Source: an uncultured Pseudomonadota bacterium
GTDB lineage: Bacteria > Myxococcota_A > UBA796 > JAFGLY01
Length of the DNA: 47,524 nt
NCBI GenBank assembly: GCA_937912125.1
Contig: CALDOK010000406.1
Location: 1-47,524, forward strand
Direction: 5' to 3'
Shown here: piece by piece, positions 15,234 through 24,024 of the stretch
How the letters are laid out: each line of letters begins with the position of its first letter
Position numbering within the stretch: the first letter of the stretch is position 1
Program-made: the position numbers and the translations under genes
The notes under the pieces: model-generated
Seen by the model: only the letters and a program-made list of their open reading frames with translations
Told to the model about the DNA's origin: nothing
The model's database searches: none

Positions 15234-16400
15234 CTAGTAGTCGCCGCCGCAGCCGCCGGGCACCTCGGCCGGCGCGCCGTCGGCGTCGATGATGCCGTCC
15301 ACGTACCAACACATGCGCAGCAGCTCTGCGTCGCTCATGGCTTCGTCGTCCTGTACCCGGAGGACCTGGGTGTTGTCCAAGATGGGACCCACGAAGGGCT
15401 CCGCGATGTTGTTCTCCTTGACCAGCTCAGAGATCTCGTTCTCGATCTCGAGCCGCACCGGGGCGGGCACGTGGGTGCTCATCTCGGCCAGGTAGACCGT
15501 GCTCTCGTCCCGGTCGCCCTTCATCTGGTCCCAGACCTGCTCGTAGGGATCCCAGCTGCCGTCCATCATCTGCTGCACGATGCGGGCGTACAGGGGGCCC
15601 CAGTTCCAGTAGGGAGCGGTGAGGCAGCTCTCGCCCACGATCTCGCAGGAGTCGATGTTGTCGTAGCCGATGGAGTAGACGTCGCGGCCGCTGTCGTACA
15701 GGTCCTGGACCACCCCCAGGGCGATGGTTGTGTCGGTCTTGTTGACGATGACGTCGGCGCCTGCGTCGATCAATGTGTTGGCCGCCTGGGGCTCGAGCTC
15801 GGCGTCGAACCAGTTGTGGATCCACTCGATGTGGACCACCACGGCAGGGTTCTGGCTGCGGGCACCCAGGGTCAGGGCGTTGAGGTGACGCACTGTCTCG
15901 GGGATCACCACGGGCCCCACCACGCCGATGCGGTTCGAGCCGGAGAGCAGGGTCATGTGTCCCGCGACCATGCCAGCCAGGTACCACGCCTGATACATGC
16001 GGCCGAAGTAGGAGCCCATGTTGGCGCTAGAGTAGAAGCCCGAGCAGTTGAGGAAGTTGACCTCGGGGTTGTTGGCCGCGGCGTTCTGAGTCTGGGCGAT
16101 GTAGTCGAAGCTGGTGGTGAAGACGACGTTGTCGCCATCGGCCACGAAGCCGTCCATCACGTCGGGGGCGTCGGCGGAGATCACCGACGGCTCGTAGTGT
16201 GTGCTGACCCCAGGCACGTTCTCCTCGAGGTAGACCCGGCCATCATCGTGGGCCTTGGTCCAGCCGTGGTCGCCCACGGGGCCCACGTAGACGAAGCCCA
16301 CGCTGGGCTCGGAGAAGTCACCGCCAGGCCAGGGGCCCATCCAGCAGCCCGAGGCGCCGACCGCCAGGCCAGCGAGCAAGAGAGAGGAGCGGCGTGACAT
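15234..16400 (-). CDS. BMP-family (PnrA/Med-like) substrate-binding lipoprotein
   Basis: A 388-residue lipoprotein with signal peptide ending in GASGC. The mature part has the BMP family signature of periplasmic nucleoside-binding proteins: VGFVYVGPVGDHGWT near the N-terminus, VVFTTSFDY, FLNCSG, AWYLAGMVAG, IGVVGPVVIP, and GADVIVNKTDT. Such proteins normally feed purine-nucleoside ABC transporters, but no permease or ATPase is present here. Its ATG directly follows the stop of the upstream gene (TAG-ATG), and a kinase gene follows after 6 bp. A ligand-sensing role for the kinase is plausible but not shown. Confidence 0.85.
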   Translation of the reverse strand: MSRRSSLLLAGLAVGASGCWMGPWPGGDFSEPSVGFVYVGPVGDHGWTKAHDDGRVYLEENVPGVSTHYEPSVISADAPDVMDGFVADGDNVVFTTSFDYIAQTQNAAANNPEVNFLNCSGFYSSANMGSYFGRMYQAWYLAGMVAGHMTLLSGSNRIGVVGPVVIPETVRHLNALTLGARSQNPAVVVHIEWIHNWFDAELEPQAANTLIDAGADVIVNKTDTTIALGVVQDLYDSGRDVYSIGYDNIDSCEIVGESCLTAPYWNWGPLYARIVQQMMDGSWDPYEQVWDQMKGDRDESTVYLAEMSTHVPAPVRLEIENEISELVKENNIAEPFVGPILDNTQVLRVQDDEAMSDAELLRMCWYVDGIIDADGAPAEVPGGCGGDY

Positions 16401-17207
16401 CTAGAACTCCACCTGGGTGACCAGCCCCAGGCCCTGGGAGGGGTCGAGCCAGGGCGCCGCACGCAAGGCCTGCACGTCGCGGCCGCGGCCGCGGAGCCCC
16501 ACGACCAGGCCAGTGACCGCCAGGGCGCCGCCGACCCCGCCACCGATGACGGCCACATGGTTGAGGGTGGCGAGGGACTGGTAGGCGTCCAGCTCGCGCT
16601 GCTCCACATGCTGCTGCCCCTTGCTCCAGGTGAGCCAGGAGGCCACCCCACCCCCGACGCCGACGGCGGCGCCCCCCGCCATCAACGCCCAGCCCATTCG
16701 CCCGCCGCCGCCAGCCCCGTCGGGGGGCGCGAGAGTGACCACCGGGGCCGGGGCGGCCGAGACGGCGGCCGAAGGGAGGGCCGCGGTGGGGGCTGGAACA
16801 GCCTGGGCAGGAGCCGATGCCGATGCAGCCGACTGCTCTTGCTGGGCCTGGGCGATGAGCCCGTCGAGCTCGACGAGCACCCCCTCGTCGCTCACCGCCA
16901 TGCAGGAGGCGAAGCGACCGTAGGAGTCCCGGGCCATCTCGACGTTGCCGAGCGCGATATAGCAACGACAAAGGTACTCTTCGACGATGCAGCTACCGGG
17001 GGCTTCGCCCTTGGCCCGGCGCAGCAGCGACAGGGCCAAGGCTGGTTCACCGTCGTCCAAGGCGTCGGAGGCCGCGAAGATGTAGTTCTCAACCTTGAGG
17101 CTGAGCTCTTCGGCATGGGCTTGGCCGGCCGTGAGCGGCGCTGCAGCGAGGCAGAGGAGCAGCGCGAGGTCGAGACGGGCGAACATGGCACACCGTAGGG
17201 CCACCAT
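16401..17207 (-). CDS. Exported TPR-like protein with C-terminal membrane helices
   Basis: About 268 residues. The first in-frame ATG (17205-17207) was taken; an ATG at 17184-17186 gives a tighter signal peptide (MFARLDLALLLCLAAAPLTAGQAHA) and neither has a good ribosome site. Residues ~30-115 are TPR-like helices (SDALDDGEPALALSLLRRAKG, CYIALGNVEMARDSYGRF). An Ala/Pro linker and two Gly-rich hydrophobic helices (MGWALMAGGAAVGVGGGVAS; HVAVIGGGVGGALAVTG) follow. It heads the minus-strand operon with the BMP lipoprotein and the transmembrane kinase. This layout is common in Myxococcota, and the function is unknown. Confidence 0.75.
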   Translation of the reverse strand: MVALRCAMFARLDLALLLCLAAAPLTAGQAHAEELSLKVENYIFAASDALDDGEPALALSLLRRAKGEAPGSCIVEEYLCRCYIALGNVEMARDSYGRFASCMAVSDEGVLVELDGLIAQAQQEQSAASASAPAQAVPAPTAALPSAAVSAAPAPVVTLAPPDGAGGGGRMGWALMAGGAAVGVGGGVASWLTWSKGQQHVEQRELDAYQSLATLNHVAVIGGGVGGALAVTGLVVGLRGRGRDVQALRAAPWLDPSQGLGLVTQVEF

Positions 17208-17363
17208 GCTGGGAAAGGGCGGCCATCGGCTGATTATACGCAAACACGAATCGGATGCCAGTGCTCCGGGGCGATTGGTGCGCCGCGCGGTGGCGGACCA
17301 CTCTGGCGGGCGGTTCGGTGCGTCCAAAGGTATGTTGGGGAACCACGCCTCCCGGAGCAACCC

Positions 17364-18746
17364 ATGCGCGCCCACGCACTCGTCGCCGTCACCGTCGTCA
17401 TGGCCCTCGCCTGCACCGAGTACGACCTCGGCCGCCCCACCGATCCGGATCAGAAGAACCCCGTCGACACAGCGCCGCCGATCCCCGACACGGACGACCC
17501 GGACATCCGGGTCAACCCCACCGAGCTGGACTTCGGCGCCATCATGAAGGACTGCCCTTCGGCGCCCCAGGAGATCACCATCCGCAACGTGGGGGCCGAG
17601 CTGCTCACCGTCACGGACATCGACGTCGGCGGCGAGAACGCTGGCGGCTTCGCCCACGACGCCCGCCCCGTCGACCTGGCGCCCGACGAGACCTACAGCT
17701 TCGAGGTCGTCTTCACCCCCACGGCCTGGATCCAGTACAGCGCCCAGGTCGAGATCAGCTCGAACGATCCCGACGAGGGCCTGGTGGGCGTCACCACCGA
17801 GGGCACCGGCTCCGAGGACGCCACCTACGAAGACCTCTTCCACCAGGGCGACGGCGGGCGGCCCGTGGACATCCTGTGGGTGGTGGACAACTCCGGCTCG
17901 ATGATCGAGGAGATCCAGCGAGTCAAGGACGAGTTCGACAGCTTCCTGGGCGACTTCATCGCGCTGGGCCTGGACTTCCACCTGGGCGCGGTCACCACCG
18001 ACATGGAGAACCCCAGCGAGTCCGGGCGGCTCCAGGGCTCGCCCACCTGGATCGACGGCGACACCCCCAACCCCTACGACAAGTTCGGCGCCACCATCGA
18101 CGACATCTACGACCACAAGGGCTCCCCCAATGAGGCGGGCCTGGACGCCTCCAAGGCCGCCCTGTCCGAGCCCCTGGTCAGCGGCGCCAACGCCGGCTTC
18201 CTGCGCACCCGCAACGACGACGGCGACGAGGTGGCCACCCACGTCATCATCGTCAGCGACGAGGACGACTACTCGAGCGTCAGCACCGCGGCCTACACCG
18301 CCTGGCTGGACAACCTCGAGTCCGACCCCGACCTGAGCGCGCTCTCGGCCATCTGCGGCGACCCGGGCACCTCCATGTTCAACGGTGGCTGCACCGAGTG
18401 GGACGGCATGACCATGTACTCGGCCATGGCGGGCACCACCTACTACGACGTCTCCATCGCCACCGGCGGCCACTGGTCCAGCATCTGCACCGCCAGCTTC
18501 GCCGAGGAGCTCGAGTACCTCAGCCTGGTCTCCCAGGGCATGACCGCCGAGTTCTTCCTCACCCACGTGCCGTCGTCCATCGGCCTGACCGTGGTGGAAG
18601 TCAACGGCGCCACTGAGAGCTACAGCGCCATCGACGGCTGGACCTGGACCTCCACCACCAACGCCATCGTCTTCCACGGCGACGCCATCCCCGAGCCCTC
18701 GGCCACCATCCGGGTCTCCTACCCCTTCGATGGGGAGTGTGAATAG
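17364..18746 (+). CDS. VWA-domain lipoprotein with ASH-type beta domain
   Basis: A 460-residue lipoprotein. GGAG precedes the ATG, and the signal peptide ends in ALAC followed by a Pro/Asp-rich linker. Residues ~50-150 form an Ig-like ASH/choice-of-anchor domain (VNPTELDFGAI...ITIRNVGAELLTV...ISSNDPDEG). From ~165 there is a von Willebrand factor A fold with a metal-ion-dependent adhesion site (VVDNSGSM, DxSxS) and the later VIIVSDEDDYS. It probably mediates adhesion or complex assembly at the cell surface. It diverges from the TPR/BMP/kinase operon across a 156-bp gap that holds no gene. Confidence 0.85.
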   Translation: MRAHALVAVTVVMALACTEYDLGRPTDPDQKNPVDTAPPIPDTDDPDIRVNPTELDFGAIMKDCPSAPQEITIRNVGAELLTVTDIDVGGENAGGFAHDARPVDLAPDETYSFEVVFTPTAWIQYSAQVEISSNDPDEGLVGVTTEGTGSEDATYEDLFHQGDGGRPVDILWVVDNSGSMIEEIQRVKDEFDSFLGDFIALGLDFHLGAVTTDMENPSESGRLQGSPTWIDGDTPNPYDKFGATIDDIYDHKGSPNEAGLDASKAALSEPLVSGANAGFLRTRNDDGDEVATHVIIVSDEDDYSSVSTAAYTAWLDNLESDPDLSALSAICGDPGTSMFNGGCTEWDGMTMYSAMAGTTYYDVSIATGGHWSSICTASFAEELEYLSLVSQGMTAEFFLTHVPSSIGLTVVEVNGATESYSAIDGWTWTSTTNAIVFHGDAIPEPSATIRVSYPFDGECE

Positions 18747-18812
18747 GGGCCTGGCACACGACGACACCCGGCGATATCCGGGCCGGGTCCTGACAATCCA
18801 CCCGGAGTGCCC

Positions 18813-19652
18813 ATGCGTCTCATCACCCTCGCCCCCATCCTCGCCGTCGTCGCGCTGGGCTGCAAGCCCCCCGTCGAGGCCCCCGCCGATCTCGACGCCC
18901 TCGCTGTGTACATGTACGCGAACTTCGGCAACGAAGGCACCGACGAGCTGGCGGCGGCGGCCGTCAACCTCGAGGCCCTGCTGGCGCCTCTGGACTACGA
19001 CGCCAACACTGCCGACCGCTCCTGGAGCCTCGAGCCCCTGGCCGAGGCCGACATGGGGGGCATCAGCCCCACCCCGGGGGCCGATGTGTCGCTGCAGGTC
19101 CCCGTGGCCGTGGCCGGCATGTTCACCGGCACCATGGACGACGCCGTCGACCAGATCCTCGACCCCAACCAGGTCTGCATCGGCGCCGACGGCTACGTCT
19201 ACTACGAGCGCCGCTTCGAGGCGGGAGACGACTGCTGGGGCGACGCCAGCTGCGAGCTGCTCGAGATGAGCAACGTGGCCCGCTACGAGAGCGCGCTGGC
19301 AGACGTGTGGCTCAACGAGAAGATGATCTCCCGCCACGTTTTGCTCGAGGACGGCCGCACGGCCATCGTGGAGCAGGGCTGGATGGAGCAGCAGTTCACC
19401 AGCGACAACGGCAACGCCACCTGGGACCAGCGCTACGGCCTGGACTTCTACCTGCCCGTCAGCGAGGGCAGCAGCGAAGTCTACCGCTTCTTCGCCTTCT
19501 GGTCCTCCGCCGACATCCCGGGCGTGGGCGACGACATCTACGCCAACCTGGCGGTCAGCGGCATCGACGAGGGCTTCGCCAACGAGAGCGCCTTCCTGGC
19601 CGGCGAAGAGTGCTCGAACGACCGCGACGGCGAGTACGAGCCTCCGTTCTAG
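18813..19652 (+). CDS. Lipoprotein of a local paralogous family (copy 2)
   Basis: A 279-residue predicted lipoprotein. The ATG at 18813 follows GGAG by 5 bases. The signal peptide MRLITLAPILAVVALGC leads to KPPVEAPADLDALAVYMYANF, nearly the same as the mature start of the protein at 9760-10560 (KPPPEAPAELDELAGYIYGH). The central region keeps the YYE...F...DCW...C pattern and the C-terminal third is Trp/Tyr-rich. No known domain is recognised. Its stop overlaps that of the convergent formylglycine-generating-enzyme-like gene through a shared CTAG, as in copy 1. Confidence 0.8.
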   Translation: MRLITLAPILAVVALGCKPPVEAPADLDALAVYMYANFGNEGTDELAAAAVNLEALLAPLDYDANTADRSWSLEPLAEADMGGISPTPGADVSLQVPVAVAGMFTGTMDDAVDQILDPNQVCIGADGYVYYERRFEAGDDCWGDASCELLEMSNVARYESALADVWLNEKMISRHVLLEDGRTAIVEQGWMEQQFTSDNGNATWDQRYGLDFYLPVSEGSSEVYRFFAFWSSADIPGVGDDIYANLAVSGIDEGFANESAFLAGEECSNDRDGEYEPPF

Positions 19653-20365
19653 TCCGGGTCCGCGCAACACCTGAAGCCGTCGTCGTGGTACCGCCCGTCC
19701 GGGGGGTGCCCATGACGGCTCAGGCAGTCCTGGCCGTAGAAGGTCTGGCGCCACATGGTGCCCCCGCGCACCGTGCGCAGGGTGGTGCCTGCCGCCACGT
19801 CGCGATCCAGGGGGGCGGGCTTGCCCTCCCACTCGTCCTCGACCCACTCGCTGAGGTTGCCGTTGAGATCGTGAACGCCCTCGGGCGAGACGCAGCGGTG
19901 GTAGGCGCCCGAGGCGGCGTAGGGCGGCTCGAGCTGGGGCGGAGGGCTGGGGTGCCAGGGGGTGTTGCAGGCCCGCGGGTCACGCTCGGGCCCGTAGGAC
20001 CAGCGCCAGCCCTCGGGCCCCCGGCACGCCCGCTCCCACTCGCCGGCGCCGCACAGCCGCTTGCCCACGGCCTGGCAGCGCTCCCTTGCTTCGGTCCAGG
20101 TGGCGCTGTGCAGAGGCAGCTCTCCAGCCTGGTTGGGGTACTCGTAGACGTCGATGCAGTACGAAGCCAGGCGCAGCTGGTGCGCCGACTGCTCGTAGCC
20201 CTCCACCGGCTCGGCCACGCCCACGGTGAAGCGCCCCCCCTGGATGGCGACCATGCCCGCGGGGCAGGTTGGCTGGCCCGCCGCCCCGTCGCAGCCGGCC
20301 CCCGCCAGCGCCAGCCCCGCGCTGAACGCGAGCGGAATGCGCGAGCCGCGGAGAGGGGTGGGCAT
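19649..20365 (-). CDS. SUMF1/formylglycine-generating-enzyme-family lipoprotein
   Basis: A 238-residue lipoprotein with lipobox LAGAGC and start ATG at 20363-20365. The FGE-sulfatase fold is clear: MVAIQGGRFTVG, YCIDVYEYPN, ATWTEARERCQAVGKRLCGAGEWERACRG, VHDLNGNLSEWV, TVRGGTMW and a terminal GFRCCAD. It is shorter than catalytic FGEs. The C-terminal cysteine pair is close to the expected place, but I cannot tell whether the copper/active-site cysteines are conserved. Many Myxococcota paralogs of this fold are non-catalytic surface proteins. No sulfatase gene is adjacent. Confidence 0.85.
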   Translation of the reverse strand: MPTPLRGSRIPLAFSAGLALAGAGCDGAAGQPTCPAGMVAIQGGRFTVGVAEPVEGYEQSAHQLRLASYCIDVYEYPNQAGELPLHSATWTEARERCQAVGKRLCGAGEWERACRGPEGWRWSYGPERDPRACNTPWHPSPPPQLEPPYAASGAYHRCVSPEGVHDLNGNLSEWVEDEWEGKPAPLDRDVAAGTTLRTVRGGTMWRQTFYGQDCLSRHGHPPDGRYHDDGFRCCADPD

Positions 20366-20412
20366 GGGGCTCCAGAGGCCGGGGAGGCTCCGTCCTATCC
20401 CAGCTTCGAACA

Positions 20413-20428
20413 GGGCGCAGGAGCGCCC
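20413..20428. promoter_or_regulatory. Perfect hairpin in a divergent intergenic region
   Basis: GGGCGC-AGGA-GCGCCC forms a 6-bp stem with a 4-nt loop between the divergent genes starting at 20365 (minus) and about 20510 (plus). It could be an operator or leader hairpin. There is no further support. Confidence 0.2.
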
Positions 20429-20509
20429 TCGTGGGCAGGGAGCCGCGGGCCCGATGCCGTCGCCAGCCCCAGGCTGCTGTGGTATGTGACGCCCTCAGTC
20501 CTTCCACAG

Positions 20510-21277
20510 GTGCGCCCCATCGTGCCCTGGCCCGCCCCCGACGCCCCGCCCCAGTTCCAGCGCCGCCCTCCATGGCGCGCCTGCCTGCGCACCGTCACGC
20601 AGCCCGAGCTGTACCGGAACTTCGCGGTCCACGCCTTCATCATGGCCCCCGCCGGCACGGCCATGGCCTACATCGCCTCGCGCATCGATCAGGTGCTGGG
20701 GTGGTCTCCGCTGCTCCCGCTGCCCGTGGGCATCGCGCTGGGGCTGGGCTCCATCGGCCTGGGGGGGCTCTGGGTCTGGTACGTCTACGGCTACCTGTTC
20801 CTCTCGGGCCGCGGCTCCCCCGGCTCCCACGTGGACGGCGGCCCCACGGTGCTGGTGGACACGGGCCCCTACACCATGGTCCGGCACCCCTCGGTGCTGG
20901 GCAAGCTGGCGGGCGTGCTCGGCCTGGGCTTGATCTTCGGCTCCAAGGTCTTCCTGCTGGCCTTCCTACCCCTGCTGGTGATCTACTCACTGCTCACCAA
21001 CCGCCTGCTGCAGGAGCGCTACTGCGACGTGCGCTTCGGCGCGGCCTACCAGCGCTACCGGGAGCTGGTGCCCATGCTGCTGCCTCGCCCTGCGGGCATC
21101 CGGCGCTGGCTGAACGACCAGGCCGCCCTGGGCGAGGGCGACGATCCCGCCCATGGGGCCTCGCCCCCCGGCGCCTTCCAGGAGCTGCGCTGGTATCTGG
21201 TGGGGCTGGGCAGCCTGATCGCCTTCTTCGCCATCCTGCTGGGGGTGGTGGTGGCCCTGTCGAGCGTCGGTCTGTAG
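20510..21277 (+). CDS. Isoprenylcysteine carboxyl methyltransferase-like membrane protein
   Basis: About 255 residues. No in-frame ATG is well placed, so GTG at 20510 (or GTG at 20486) is assumed. At least four hydrophobic helices are visible. The C-terminal half has the ICMT/phospholipid-methyltransferase signature: VDTGPYTMVRHPSVLGKL, then NRLLQERYCDVRFGAAYQRYRELVP. In this family the RHP and E(R/E)...YxxY elements bind S-adenosylmethionine, so methylation of a membrane lipid or lipid-linked substrate is likely. A final helix (GSLIAFFAILLGVVVALS) follows an extra ~60-residue tail. It is followed by argG after 91 bp. Confidence 0.8.
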   Translation: MRPIVPWPAPDAPPQFQRRPPWRACLRTVTQPELYRNFAVHAFIMAPAGTAMAYIASRIDQVLGWSPLLPLPVGIALGLGSIGLGGLWVWYVYGYLFLSGRGSPGSHVDGGPTVLVDTGPYTMVRHPSVLGKLAGVLGLGLIFGSKVFLLAFLPLLVIYSLLTNRLLQERYCDVRFGAAYQRYRELVPMLLPRPAGIRRWLNDQAALGEGDDPAHGASPPGAFQELRWYLVGLGSLIAFFAILLGVVVALSSVGL

Positions 21278-21323
21278 TGACCCTCGCTTGCGTCACGGGG
21301 CCGTCGCCTGTATGACGGCGGGC

Positions 21324-21357
21324 CGAGCCCTCTGTGCACCTCTGTACAACGGGCTCG
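21324..21357 (+). promoter_or_regulatory. Stem-loop in the argG leader
   Basis: CGAGCCC (21324-21330) and GGGCTCG (21351-21357) can pair around a 20-nt loop, ending directly before the AAGGAG ribosome site of argG. It could influence argG translation or terminate the upstream gene. A second small hairpin, GCCGTC/GACGGC at 21300-21319, lies just before it. Function is unproven. Confidence 0.3.
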
Positions 21358-21368
21358 AAGGAGACGCC

Positions 21369-22592
21369 GTGACCCGTCGCTACAAGAAGATCGTCTGCGC
21401 CTACTCGGGAGGCCTGGATACCTCCGTCATGATCCCCTGGCTCCGCGATCGCTACGACGCGGAGATCATCGCCTACACCGGCGACCTGGGCCAGGGCGAG
21501 GATCTCGCGGCCATCCGCCGCAAGGCCATCGACACCGGCGCGGCCCACGCCGAGGTGGACGATCTGCGGGAGCGCTTCGTGCGCGAGTTCATCTGGCCAG
21601 CGGTCAAGGCCTCGGCCCTGTACGAGGGGCTGTACCCCCTGCACACCGCCCTGGGGCGCCCCCTGCTGGCCCAGCGCCTGGTGGAGGTGGCCCTCGAGCA
21701 CGGTGCCGACGCCATCGCCCACGGCTGCACTGCCAAGGGCAACGACCAGGTGCGCTTCGAGATCACCGCCCGGGCCCTGGCTCCCCAGCTGGGCATCATC
21801 GCGCCCCTGCGGGAGTGGGAGCTGCTCACCCGCGAGGCCGAGGTGGACTACGCCATCGAGCGGGGCATCCCCATCCCCATCACCAGGGAGAAGCCCTACT
21901 CCATCGATCAGAACCTGTGGGGCTGCGCCATCGAGTGCGGCGAGATGGAGGATCTCTGGACCGAGCCCCCCGCCGACGCGTGGCAGATGACCAAGGATCC
22001 CTCCAACGCCCCCCGGGGCTCGGTGGAGCTGATCATCCACTTCGAGCGCGGTATTCCCGTGGCCATCGACGGCCGCCCCATGGGCGGGGTCGAGCTGATC
22101 ACCTACCTCAACGACCTGGCGGGCGGCTTCGGCGTAGGCCGCATCGACATGGTCGAGAACCGGGTGGTGGGGCTCAAGAGCCGCGAGGTCTACGAGGCCC
22201 CCGGCGCCAGCCTGATCCACATGGCCCACACCGAGCTCGAGCGCATCTGCCTGGATCGGCCCACCTTCAACTACAAGCGCAAGCTCTCCCAGGACTACGC
22301 CAACATCATCTACGACGGCGTGTGGTTCGGCCCCCTGCGCGACTGCCTGCAGGCCTTCCTGGACAAGAGCCAGGAGGTGATCACCGGTGAGGTGCGCATC
22401 CGCGTGAGCGCCGGCCTGGCGCGCATCACCGGGCGCCGCTCCCCCTACTCGCTGTACGACGAGGGCCTGGCCACCTACTCCGAAGGCGACACCTTCGACC
22501 GCGAGGCGGCCAGCGGCTTCATGGAGCTGTACGGCTTGAGCTACCGCACCGTGGCCGAGGTCCGGCGCAGAATGGCCCGCGAGGAAGGCTGA
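21369..22592 (+). CDS. argG: Argininosuccinate synthase
   Basis: A 407-residue cytoplasmic enzyme that joins citrulline and aspartate using ATP. Diagnostic motifs are KIVCAYSGGLDTSV (ATP pyrophosphatase loop), YTGDLGQGEDL, HGCTAKGNDQVRFE, the EKPYSIDQNLWG segment and the GGRxDMVENR-like GRIDMVENRVVGLKSRE. The GTG at 21369 is chosen because AAGGAG lies just upstream and the protein then begins right before the conserved first strand. It forms a two-gene unit with argH, with only 2 bp between the stop codon and the next ATG. Confidence 0.96.
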   Translation: MTRRYKKIVCAYSGGLDTSVMIPWLRDRYDAEIIAYTGDLGQGEDLAAIRRKAIDTGAAHAEVDDLRERFVREFIWPAVKASALYEGLYPLHTALGRPLLAQRLVEVALEHGADAIAHGCTAKGNDQVRFEITARALAPQLGIIAPLREWELLTREAEVDYAIERGIPIPITREKPYSIDQNLWGCAIECGEMEDLWTEPPADAWQMTKDPSNAPRGSVELIIHFERGIPVAIDGRPMGGVELITYLNDLAGGFGVGRIDMVENRVVGLKSREVYEAPGASLIHMAHTELERICLDRPTFNYKRKLSQDYANIIYDGVWFGPLRDCLQAFLDKSQEVITGEVRIRVSAGLARITGRRSPYSLYDEGLATYSEGDTFDREAASGFMELYGLSYRTVAEVRRRMAREEG

Positions 22593-22594
22593 CC

Positions 22595-23956
22595 ATGGCC
22601 CTGTGGGACGGACGCTTCGCCGGCGGCCCCGCCGCCGAGATGCAGGCCTTCAGCGAGTCGTTGTGCGATGACCTGCGCCTGTGGCGCGAGGACATCCAGG
22701 GCTCGAAGGCCCACGCCACCATGCTGGCTGATGTGGGCCTGCTGAGCGTGGCCGAGCGGGACGCCCTGCTGGCCGGCCTGGACGCCGTGGCCGCCGAGCT
22801 CGAGGCGGGCTGGGTCCCCGGCATCGAGGACGAGGACATCCACATGGCGGTGGAGCGACGCCTGCACCAACATGCGGGCGCGGTAGCCGGCAAGCTGCAC
22901 ACCGCCCGCAGCCGCAACGACCAGGTGGCCACCGACCTGCGCCTGTGGCTGCGGGGGGCCATCGACAGCCTGGACGCCGCCCTCTCCGAGTTCATCGCCA
23001 CCCTGCTGGACCGGACGGAGGCCGATGGCCGCACCCTGCTGCCCGGCTACACCCACCTGCAGCGGGCCCAGCCCATCTGGCTCGGTCACCAGCTGCTGGC
23101 CCACGCCTGGGCCCTGTCCCGGGATCGGGAGCGCCTCGCCGACGCCCGCCGGCGGGTCAACCGCTGCCCCCTGGGCGCCGCGGCCCTGGCGGGCACCCCC
23201 CACCCGATTGACCGCCACCGCACGGCGGCGCTGCTGGGCTTCGACGCGGTGCTGGACAACGCAATGGACGCCGTGGCCGCCCGGGACCACATCCTCGAGG
23301 TGGCCGCGGACTGCGCCATCATCGCCACCCACACCAGCCGCATGGCCCAGGAGCTGGTCACCTGGTCCAGCACCGAGTTCGGCTTCGTGCGCCTGGGCGA
23401 GGCCTGGAGCACGGGCAGCTCCATCATGCCCCAGAAGCGCAACCCCGACGCCGCCGAGATCGTGCGGGGCAAGACCGGCCGTGTGACGGGCGCGTTGGTC
23501 AGCCTGCTCACCTTGGTCAAGGCCTTGCCCCTGGCCTACAACCGGGATCTGCAGGAAGACAAGCACGCCATCTTCCAGGCCGTGGACACCACCACCGCCT
23601 GCGTCCGGGTGCTCGCCGGCTGCTACACCAGCCTGGAGGTCCGAGGCGGCCCCGATCTGCGCGGCGACTTCCTGCTGGCCACCGAATTGGCCGACCACCT
23701 GGCCAGCCGAGGCGTCCCCTTCCGCGACGCCCACCGGGTGGTGGGCGAGCTGGTAGCGTCCTGCGAAGCGCGGGGCGGGAACCTCTCGCTGCTGACCCTC
23801 GAGGACCTCCATGCGACACATCCCGGCTTCGGGGATGATGTGTTGGCCTGGCTCGAGCCCGAGGCCGCCGTGGAGCGACGCCGCTCCTTCGGCGGCACGG
23901 CCTGGTGCGAGGTTGAGCGACAGGTCGAGGTTCTACGTGGAACGTTGAAGGGCTGA
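22595..23956 (+). CDS. argH: Argininosuccinate lyase
   Basis: A 453-residue enzyme that splits argininosuccinate to arginine and fumarate, completing arginine synthesis after ArgG. Fumarase/aspartase superfamily signatures are clear: LWDGRFAGGP at the N-terminus, HTARSRNDQVATD, PGYTHLQRAQP and the GSSIMPQKRNPD signature loop with the catalytic serine region. The ribosome site (GGAAGG) lies inside the end of argG. The last codons (VLRGTLKG) contain a parS-like sequence. Confidence 0.96.
   Translation: MALWDGRFAGGPAAEMQAFSESLCDDLRLWREDIQGSKAHATMLADVGLLSVAERDALLAGLDAVAAELEAGWVPGIEDEDIHMAVERRLHQHAGAVAGKLHTARSRNDQVATDLRLWLRGAIDSLDAALSEFIATLLDRTEADGRTLLPGYTHLQRAQPIWLGHQLLAHAWALSRDRERLADARRRVNRCPLGAAALAGTPHPIDRHRTAALLGFDAVLDNAMDAVAARDHILEVAADCAIIATHTSRMAQELVTWSSTEFGFVRLGEAWSTGSSIMPQKRNPDAAEIVRGKTGRVTGALVSLLTLVKALPLAYNRDLQEDKHAIFQAVDTTTACVRVLAGCYTSLEVRGGPDLRGDFLLATELADHLASRGVPFRDAHRVVGELVASCEARGGNLSLLTLEDLHATHPGFGDDVLAWLEPEAAVERRRSFGGTAWCEVERQVEVLRGTLKG
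23929..23944. promoter_or_regulatory. Imperfect parS-like site in the 3' end of argH
   Basis: GGTTCTACGTGGAACG contains GTTCTACGTGGAAC, one change from the 14-bp parS core GTTCCACGTGGAAC. It is inside coding sequence, where ParB sites can occur, but coding constraint could also explain it. Confidence 0.35.
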
Positions 23957-24024
23957 GGCGCGGCTCGGGCCAGCGAGGCTGTGGCGACGTGAGGGGGAGT
24001 CGGAGCTGTGCGGACGGGCGCCCG

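Noticed and set aside
16401..19847. Minus-strand open frame of over 1100 codons spanning several genes
   Set aside because: Only its last ~260 codons are a real gene; the rest is antisense to the VWA and paralogous lipoprotein genes and has no start signal.
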